Assembly (NCBI RefSeq): GCF_000482325.1
Contig: NZ_KI535296.1
Span: forward strand, 324,854-388,853
Reading direction: 5' to 3'
Source of the DNA: Bacillus sp. UNC438CL73TsuS30
GTDB lineage: Bacteria; Bacillota; Bacilli; Bacillales; Cytobacillaceae
Length of the DNA stretch: 64,000 bases
In this document: piece by piece, positions 58,395 to 64,000 of the stretch
How positions within the stretch are numbered: position 1 is the stretch's first letter
Layout of the letters: every line of letters starts with the position of its first letter
Program-made: the position numbers and the translations under genes
Notes under the pieces: generated by a model
The model's input: the letters and a program-made list of their open reading frames with translations, nothing else
Database searches by the model: none
Told to the model about the DNA's origin: nothing

Positions 58395-59507
58395 ATGATA
58401 AAAAATCTTCTAATTTGTTTAGTCGTGGTATTGATGATAGTTGGACAAACAGCCTGCCAAAACAATAATGGATTTATTAATCGGCCTAATCGGACCTTAG
58501 CAAAGCAGCATGAAATTAATCTTAAAAAGATTGTGCAAAAGGGAAACAATGAACAAGAACGAATTAAAGATTATTTAACGCTCATGCGTCTTAATGGAAG
58601 TGTTACCGTTATCAAGGATCATAAGTTGGTCTTTAACAAAGGGATGGGCTATGCGAATTTCAAGAATCATATTTTGAACCAACCCGATACAACCTATCCA
58701 ATTGGTTCGATTTCCAAGGCGTTTGTAGCGGTATGTATCTTACAACTGCAAGAAAAAGGCATACTATCGATTGAAGACCCTTTATCAAAATATATTCCCG
58801 GATTTCCTAATGGCCAAAAAATAAAATTAGTTCATTTATTAAGCCATACATCAGGAATTCAAAAACCGTTGTGGAAAGTCTGGGATACTAAGCCCGTGGA
58901 TATGATACACGAGGCGGAAGGAAGACCACTTCTATTTATGCCGGGCACAAGATGGGATTATAAGGACATTAATTATCTCATATTGGGCTATATTGTTGAA
59001 AAGGTGTCGGGAACAACACTGCATGAATATATTCAACATCATATTTTTGCTCCTGCAGGAATGAAAAGTTCAGGATTTATTACGAGAGAAAATCTTTTTC
59101 CTTTCACATCCACTGGGTATTTAAAAATAGGTCAACATCTGCATTCCATTAAAAAGCTGAATCCGTATCCTCTTTTTGGCTGTGGAGATATTTTTACAAC
59201 TGCCCTTGATTTATCTCGTTTTGATGAGGCATTATTTGGTGGTAAACTTATTTCTAGAAATCGTTTGAAGGAAATGCTTAGGCCAAGAAGTATCTCGAAA
59301 TATGGACTTGGGCTTTATAACTATGGCAATAGGATATTAAGCCGCGGCGTTTTATTAGGGTGGGAATCGCTTCATGTATATTATAATGATAAAACCCAAA
59401 TTACGATTTTATTGAATATTCATTCCAAAAGGACGAAAATTAAAGCCATTGCAAATGATATTCACACAATCATAAATTTGGGGAAATCCCACAGTTTAGA
59501 GATGTGA
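58395..59507 (+). CDS. Beta-lactamase-like serine hydrolase, lipoprotein
   Basis: 370 residues. A signal peptide with lipobox VGQTAC anchors the protein outside the membrane. The Ser-x-x-Lys is in PIGSISKAFV. The second motif is DYKDINYLILG instead of Tyr-Ser-Asn. A clear third Lys/His-Thr-Gly was not found. Class C beta-lactamase/penicillin-binding-like fold (PF00144); true resistance activity is unproven. ATG 58395 is favoured by GGGGGA; Met 58350 lacks a good RBS. Confidence 0.82.
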   Translation: MIKNLLICLVVVLMIVGQTACQNNNGFINRPNRTLAKQHEINLKKIVQKGNNEQERIKDYLTLMRLNGSVTVIKDHKLVFNKGMGYANFKNHILNQPDTTYPIGSISKAFVAVCILQLQEKGILSIEDPLSKYIPGFPNGQKIKLVHLLSHTSGIQKPLWKVWDTKPVDMIHEAEGRPLLFMPGTRWDYKDINYLILGYIVEKVSGTTLHEYIQHHIFAPAGMKSSGFITRENLFPFTSTGYLKIGQHLHSIKKLNPYPLFGCGDIFTTALDLSRFDEALFGGKLISRNRLKEMLRPRSISKYGLGLYNYGNRILSRGVLLGWESLHVYYNDKTQITILLNIHSKRTKIKAIANDIHTIINLGKSHSLEM

Positions 59508-59542
59508 CCTAGTAATTTCAGTGTATAGAATGGAGGAAAAAG

Positions 59543-60364
59543 ATGAGTATGCAAAACCAAATTATGCAGGAGTTAAATGTATCTTCTGAGATTAACCCTA
59601 AAGAGGAAATTAGAAAGCGAATTGACTTTTTAAAAAATTACTTGCTTAAAACAAAGGCAAAAGGTTATGTTTTAGGGATTAGCGGCGGTCAGGATTCAAG
59701 CCTTGCCGGGCGCCTCGCGCAGTTATCAGTTGAAGAGCTGCGGAAGGAAGGAACGGAAGCTGTTTTTATTACAGTCCGTCTGCCTTATGGTGTTCAACAA
59801 GATGAAGAAGATGCACAAAGGTCGTTGTCCTTTATTCAGGCAGACCAAGACTACGTTTTTAATATAAAGTCTTCTGTTGATTCTGTTCAATCGGAGTATG
59901 ATGGGATGACAAAAGGTAAACCATTAAGTGATTATCAAAAAGGAAATGTTAAAGCTAGGATGAGAATGATTGCTCAATATGCAGTTGGAGGAATGGAAGG
60001 GCTACTTGTAATTGGTACTGATCATGCTGCTGAAGCTGTTACTGGATTTTATACGAAATATGGCGATGGGGGCGCAGATGTTCTTCCGCTTACAGGTTTA
60101 ACGAAACGCCAGGGAAAAGCTTTATTAAAAGAACTTGGAGCGGATGAGCGATTATATTTAAAAGTACCGACAGCAGATTTACTGGATCATAAGCCAGGGC
60201 AAGCAGATGAAACGGAATTGGGCATTACATACGATGAGCTTGATGATTACCTGGAAGGTCGACCTGTTTCAAAGGAAATTGCCGAGAAAGTTGAAAACCG
60301 TTATCGCATGACCGAACATAAACGCCAACTGCCAGCAACCATGTTTGATTCTTGGTGGAAATAA
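59543..60364 (+). CDS. nadE: NH3-dependent NAD synthetase
   Basis: 273 residues. ATP-PP-loop [13 protein letters not shown] near residue 47 and the nicotinate-adenine-dinucleotide region [25 protein letters not shown]. Makes NAD from NaAD and ammonia. RBS GGAGG. A hairpin (ACCTAT/ATAGGT) ends it at about 60372. Confidence 0.97.
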   Translation: MSMQNQIMQELNVSSEINPKEEIRKRIDFLKNYLLKTKAKGYVLGISGGQDSSLAGRLAQLSVEELRKEGTEAVFITVRLPYGVQQDEEDAQRSLSFIQADQDYVFNIKSSVDSVQSEYDGMTKGKPLSDYQKGNVKARMRMIAQYAVGGMEGLLVIGTDHAAEAVTGFYTKYGDGGADVLPLTGLTKRQGKALLKELGADERLYLKVPTADLLDHKPGQADETELGITYDELDDYLEGRPVSKEIAEKVENRYRMTEHKRQLPATMFDSWWK

Positions 60365-60434
60365 CTTTTCATGACCTATTAGAATTTTCTGATAGGTTTT
60401 TCTACATTAATTTTTAATAATCGGATAAAATAAC

Positions 60435-60463
60435 TTTACAGAAGTCATTAGTTGTAATATGAT
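60435..60463 (+). promoter_or_regulatory. tcyABC promoter
   Basis: TTTACA at 60435 and TATGAT at 60458 with a 17-bp spacer. No S-box or T-box leader follows. Confidence 0.75.
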
Positions 60464-60500
60464 AATCCAAGTAAAACACTAAGAATTAGGGGGTTATATT

Positions 60501-61331
60501 GTGAAAAAGCTTTCAGTTTTATTTGCACTTTTACTCAGCTTTATGTTAATTCTATCAGCATGTGGTACAAGTAATAATGATACCACTAAAGATAAAAAGA
60601 ACGATAATCAATCTGCTTCAAAGGATAAAGATTTATTGGCTAAGATTAAAGCAGATGGAAAAATTCTCATTGGTACGGAAGGTACATATGCACCATTTAC
60701 GTTCCATGATAAAAGCGGTAAATTAACCGGTTTTGATGTCGAGGTTGCTACGGAAGTGGCCAAGCGTCTAGGAGTAACACCGGAATTTAAAGAAACACAA
60801 TGGGATGCAATGTTTGCCGGATTAGATGCAAAACGTTTTGACGTAGTTGCCAACGAGGTTGGAATTCGTCCAGACCGTCAGGAAAAATACGATTTTTCAG
60901 ATCCATACATTACATCCAGCGCGGTTCTAATTGTTCGTAAAGACAATAATAAAGTGAAAAAATTTGAGGATTTAAAAGGTTTAAAATCTGCTCAATCCAT
61001 GACTAGTAACTATGCGGATATCGCAAGAAAATATGGTGCGGACATTGTAAGTGTTCCAGGATTTAATGAATCCATAGACCTTCTTGGAGCTAATCGTGTT
61101 GACGCTACCGTTAATGATAAAATCTCATTTTTAGATTATAAAAAACAAAAGCCTGATGCACCTGTTAAAATTGCTGCAACTTCAGCGGATGCCTCAAAAA
61201 GTGGCTTTATGTTTAGAAAAGACAATCAAACACTTGTAGATGCTGTAAACAAGGCATTAAACGACATGATTTCAGATGGAACATACAAAAAAATCTCCGA
61301 GAAATGGTTTGGTGAAGATGTACTTAAGTAG
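60501..61331 (+). CDS. tcyA: Cystine-binding lipoprotein TcyA
   Basis: 276-residue solute-binding protein with signal peptide and lipobox LSAC, the amino-acid binding [14 protein letters not shown] and [22 protein letters not shown], and a TcyA-like end ([11 protein letters not shown]). GTG start. Delivers cystine to TcyBC. Confidence 0.93.
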   Translation: MKKLSVLFALLLSFMLILSACGTSNNDTTKDKKNDNQSASKDKDLLAKIKADGKILIGTEGTYAPFTFHDKSGKLTGFDVEVATEVAKRLGVTPEFKETQWDAMFAGLDAKRFDVVANEVGIRPDRQEKYDFSDPYITSSAVLIVRKDNNKVKKFEDLKGLKSAQSMTSNYADIARKYGADIVSVPGFNESIDLLGANRVDATVNDKISFLDYKKQKPDAPVKIAATSADASKSGFMFRKDNQTLVDAVNKALNDMISDGTYKKISEKWFGEDVLK

Positions 61332-62016
61332 TATTTTTGCTGACCCGGAAAAAACAGCACGTTTAATGGATATTGCACAAAGTTCCTTTCTGCCCCTTTT
61401 GAAAGGGGCTATTTTTTATACAATACCCTTAACGCTGATTACCTTTGTCATTGGTTTAATCCTTGCCATATTAACAGCGCTGGCGCGGATTTCGCATCTT
61501 AAAATTTTACAAATGATTGCCAGGATTTATGTTTCCATCATTCGGGGAACCCCATTGCTAGTCCAGCTATTTATTATTTTTTATGGTTTACCGACGGTTG
61601 GAATTACACTGGATTCTTATGTCGCAGCCATTATTGGTTTTTCTCTAAGTGTCGGTGCTTATGGCTCGGAAATTATTCGTGCCGCGATTATCTCAATCCC
61701 AAAAGGTCAGTGGGAAGCAGGGTACTCGATCGGAATGTCCTATTCTCAAGTACTTAGAAGAATTATTCTGCCTCAGGCTACAAGAGTCTCAATACCGCCC
61801 TTATCAAACTCGTTTATTAGTCTTGTAAAGGATACGTCGTTGGCATCTCTTGTTCTTTTAACGGAGTTGTTTCGAAAGGCACAGGAAATTGCTGCAACCA
61901 ATTATGAATTTTTATTGGTTTATAGTGAAGCGGCACTTATTTATTGGGTCATTTGCTTTTTCCTTTCCATCCTTCAACAATCATTGGAAACGAGATTGGA
62001 CCGTTATGTGTCTTAA
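61318..62016 (+). CDS. tcyB: Cystine ABC permease TcyB
   Basis: 232-residue HisM-type permease, five membrane helices, with [16 protein letters not shown] and the EAA loop [25 protein letters not shown] 61318 overlaps tcyA by 14 bp, so the genes are coupled. Confidence 0.93.
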   Translation: MYLSSIFADPEKTARLMDIAQSSFLPLLKGAIFYTIPLTLITFVIGLILAILTALARISHLKILQMIARIYVSIIRGTPLLVQLFIIFYGLPTVGITLDSYVAAIIGFSLSVGAYGSEIIRAAIISIPKGQWEAGYSIGMSYSQVLRRIILPQATRVSIPPLSNSFISLVKDTSLASLVLLTELFRKAQEIAATNYEFLLVYSEAALIYWVICFFLSILQQSLETRLDRYVS

Positions 62017-62032
62017 GTAAAGGAGAATGACC

Positions 62033-62767
62033 ATGATATCAATTAAAGGACTATATAAGCAATTTGATCAATTGGAAGTATTAAAAGGGATTGATCTTGA
62101 GGTGGAAAAAGGAAAGGTTGTTGTCATTATCGGCCCGTCCGGTTCTGGAAAAACAACGATGCTTCGCTGCTTGAATGTTTTAGAAACACCAACGAAGGGC
62201 CTTATTTCCATCGAAGGGAAAAGTCTTGATTTTTCTAAGCCAGTTCCAAAGAAGAATATTGCTTCTTTTCGCCGCTTAACCGGTATGGTTTTTCAAAATT
62301 ATAATTTATTCCCGCATAAAACTGCTGTGGAAAATGTGATGGAGGGGCCGATTATCGTCAAGGGTGAGAGTAAAGAGTCGGCTCGTAAAAAAGCAGTGTC
62401 TCTTTTGGAAAAAGTCGGTCTTGGTGACAAAATTGATTACTATCCTGCACAGCTTTCCGGTGGACAGCAGCAGCGGGTAGGTATAGCCAGAGCGCTTGCA
62501 ATGGAGCCGGAGGTTATGTTGTTTGATGAACCGACCTCAGCTCTTGACCCTGAACTGGTCGGGGAGGTTCTTAAAGTAATGAAGGATCTGGCCCAAGAAG
62601 GAATGACGATGATTGTCGTTACCCATGAAATGCGCTTTGCCCGTGAAGCAGCGGATGAAGTTATTTTTATGGACCAGGGTGTTGTGGTTGAAAGAAACAA
62701 ACCGGAAGAGATTTTCACGAATCCAAAAGAAGAGCGGACACGGAAATTTTTAAATATGATTCAGTAA
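62033..62767 (+). CDS. tcyC: Cystine ABC ATPase TcyC
   Basis: 244 residues. Walker [11 protein letters not shown]-loop [12 protein letters not shown], signature LSGGQQQR, Walker [13 protein letters not shown] and switch His in [11 protein letters not shown] 62033 is spaced for AAAGGAG; ATG 62027 is too close to it. Ends at the terminator 62769. Confidence 0.95.
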   Translation: MISIKGLYKQFDQLEVLKGIDLEVEKGKVVVIIGPSGSGKTTMLRCLNVLETPTKGLISIEGKSLDFSKPVPKKNIASFRRLTGMVFQNYNLFPHKTAVENVMEGPIIVKGESKESARKKAVSLLEKVGLGDKIDYYPAQLSGGQQQRVGIARALAMEPEVMLFDEPTSALDPELVGEVLKVMKDLAQEGMTMIVVTHEMRFAREAADEVIFMDQGVVVERNKPEEIFTNPKEERTRKFLNMIQ

Positions 62768-62768
62768 A

Positions 62769-62798
62769 GTGTTATGGCTACGGTCATAGCACTTTTTT
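62769..62798 (+). terminator. tcyABC terminator
   Basis: GTGTTATG pairs with CATAGCAC (one G-T pair), then TTTTTT. Confidence 0.9.
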
Positions 62799-62838
62799 CT
62801 TTATTAATGCAATGACTGTGTAGAGGTCAATTGCGAGA

Positions 62839-63130
62839 GCGGTCACTGACAAGGGTCCTAAGTGCCCGTGAAGAGGAAAAAGCAGAGAAAGCGGTCACTG
62901 ACAAGGGTCCTAAGTGCCCGTAAAGAGGAAAAAACAGAGAGAGCGGTCACTGACAAGGGTCCTAAGTGCCCGTAAAGAGGAAAAAACAGAGAGAGCGGTC
63001 ACTGACAAGGGTCCTAAGTGCCCGTGAAGAGGAAAAAGCAGAGAAAGCGGTCACTGACAAGGGTCCTAAGTGCCCGTAAAGAGGAAAAAACAGAGAGAGC
63101 GGTCACTGACGAGATCTCAAAGTGCCCGAG
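62839..63130 (+). repeat. 52-bp tandem repeat, five full copies and one decayed
   Basis: Units starting GCGGTCACTGACAAGGGTCC at 62839, 62891, 62943, 62995 and 63047, exactly 52 bp apart, plus a diverged start at 63099. Two variants of the right half exist (TGAAGAGGAAAAAGC and TAAAGAGGAAAAAAC); copies 1-2 match copies 4-5, indicating a multi-unit duplication. The 460-bp tcyC-yuaF gap contains this array and the yuaF promoter. Confidence 0.95.
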
Positions 63131-63230
63131 AAAAAGAAAAAATCCAGACCGCAGGCACCGTCCCTAACAAAGATTTGTTTTTTCATAAAAAACTCAACAC
63201 TAACCAATATTTTCCGTTACAATGAAAACG

Positions 63231-63257
63231 TGAAACTTTTTACATATTTTATACGTA
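63231..63257 (+). promoter_or_regulatory. SigW-type promoter of yuaF-floT
   Basis: TGAAAC at 63231 and CGTA at 63254 with a 17-bp spacer, near the SigW consensus. In B. subtilis yuaF-floT is a SigW operon. Confidence 0.85.
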
Positions 63258-63296
63258 TATACAATTATAGACAAAGAAAAGGAGTGGTGCCTATTT

Positions 63297-63842
63297 ATGG
63301 AGCCGTTAAGCATTCCTTTAGAAACCATCTATTTATACGCACTTATTATTTCAGGTGTTTTAACCATTTTGTATGTTTTGTTTGCGGATGTGTTTCATTT
63401 TCATGGAACCGGTGATGGCGGGCTGCATTTTCTCAATCCGGTACTTATTTTTGCATTTGTGACCATACTCTCAGCCTGTGGATTTCTGCTGGAAAAATTG
63501 TCATCGCTCCATTACGGATTGATTTTGGGGATTTCTGCTGTCGCAGCTTTTATAGTGGTGACATTATTAAATGTTTTCGTTCTTATTCCCTTATCATCGG
63601 CAGAAGAGTCACTTGTTTACAAAGAAAGTGATTTACGCGGTAGAATTGGCAAAGTTATCACAGCCATTCCAGCAGACGGATTTGGGGAAGTCATGATTGA
63701 AAATATTAGCGGCAGAATTGCCAAACCAGCTTCGAGCTTTGATGGCGTGGCCATACCAAATGGTACAAAGGTACTTGTAGTCCAAGTTGAAAATGGGGTC
63801 CTTCAGGTTACCATTAATCAAGAAATAGAAAGTTTTATATAA
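63297..63842 (+). CDS. yuaF: YuaF, NfeD-like membrane protein
   Basis: 181 residues. Two or three N-terminal membrane helices and a C-terminal OB-fold NfeD domain (ESDLRGRIGKVITAIPADGFGEVMIE). Partner of flotillin in functional membrane microdomains. ATG 63297 lies 12 bp after GGAG. floT follows 12 bp later. Confidence 0.92.
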   Translation: MEPLSIPLETIYLYALIISGVLTILYVLFADVFHFHGTGDGGLHFLNPVLIFAFVTILSACGFLLEKLSSLHYGLILGISAVAAFIVVTLLNVFVLIPLSSAEESLVYKESDLRGRIGKVITAIPADGFGEVMIENISGRIAKPASSFDGVAIPNGTKVLVVQVENGVLQVTINQEIESFI

Positions 63843-63854
63843 GGGGGAGTTTTA

Positions 63855-64000
63855 ATGGGTTTTGGAGTTATTTGGGTAATAATTGGGATTGTAGCATTAA
63901 TCCTAATTGCCTTAATCGGAGTTTTTATTACAAAATATAAAACGGCGGGGCCGGATGAGGCACTGATTGTAACAGGTAGTTTCCTTGGAAATCGTAATGT
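63855..64000 (+). CDS. floT: Flotillin FloT, 3' end outside the window
   Basis: The first 48 residues are visible: a membrane hairpin helix (VIWVIIGIVALILIALIGVF) followed by KYKTAGPDEALIVTGSFLG, matching the start of B. subtilis FloT (YuaG). RBS AAGGGGG. The rest of the gene is past the right edge. Confidence 0.93.
   Translation, partial: MGFGVIWVIIGIVALILIALIGVFITKYKTAGPDEALIVTGSFLGNRN

Noticed and set aside
60365-60500. S-box or T-box riboswitch before tcyABC
   Set aside because: Too short between promoter and gene, and no conserved box sequences.
62839-63130. Possible CRISPR array
   Set aside because: Whole 52-bp units repeat, so no variable spacers exist.
63122-63415. 97-residue frame overlapping the yuaF start
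   Set aside because: It runs across the SigW-type promoter and into yuaF in another frame.

Overview
The window reads as a chromosome segment of a low-GC, endospore-type Firmicute of the Bacillaceae (Bacillus/Neobacillus-like). The evidence is the gene order yvcD-trxB-yvcI-rapZ-yvcK-whiA-crh followed by convergent clpP, the rpoN-cggR-gapA-pgk-tpiA-gpmI-eno glycolytic block, secG-est-rnr-smpB-ssrA, a Crh with Gln at the position of HPr His15, a CtsR box at clpP, a CggR operator, and a SigW-type promoter in front of yuaF-floT. No species call is possible from sequence alone.

Layout. (1) 1-6.6 kb: thioredoxin reductase, the conserved RapZ/YvcK/WhiA/Crh cluster, and clpP. (2) 6.75-21.3 kb: a 14.5 kb integrative element inserted in the 3' end of tRNA-Arg(CCG) and bounded by 71-bp direct repeats. 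It carries two tyrosine recombinases, HTH/replication-like proteins, 22-bp iteron-like repeats, a one-polypeptide type IIG restriction-modification enzyme, an HNH endonuclease, a DUF4160 protein and many small genes of unknown function. No conjugation or virion genes are visible. (3) 21.5-31.6 kb: rpoN, a glutaredoxin-like gene, the CggR-controlled glycolytic operon, a decayed M28 peptidase, and secG. (4) 31.6-36.95 kb: a phased alternating repeat, then est-rnr-smpB and the tmRNA gene. The tmRNA T-loop is split by a 278-nt group I intron, and a free-standing LAGLIDADG endonuclease gene lies just downstream on the other strand. (5) 37-40.4 kb: membrane acyltransferase, bcrC, and small membrane proteins. 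(6) 40.4-48.3 kb: a complete Gram-positive Tad/Flp pilus operon (pilin, prepilin peptidase, TadE, TadG, CpaB, TadZ, TadA, TadB, TadC). It ends with a SinR-like regulator gene, and its promoter sits among seven TTGTTC/GAACAA boxes. (7) 48.4-64 kb: MarR-MMPL exporter, polysaccharide deacetylase with an ECF-type promoter, AI-2E transporter, AlkD-like protein, CDF transporter, DUF3231 protein, thioesterase, beta-lactamase-like lipoprotein, nadE, tcyABC cystine transporter, a 52-bp tandem repeat, and yuaF-floT running off the right edge.

The strongest items for follow-up are the split tmRNA with its adjacent homing endonuclease, the integrative element with its AT-rich type IIG insert and iteron-like repeats, the boxes around the Tad pilus promoter with a matching half-site at the regulator gene, and two unrelated intergenic repeat arrays.
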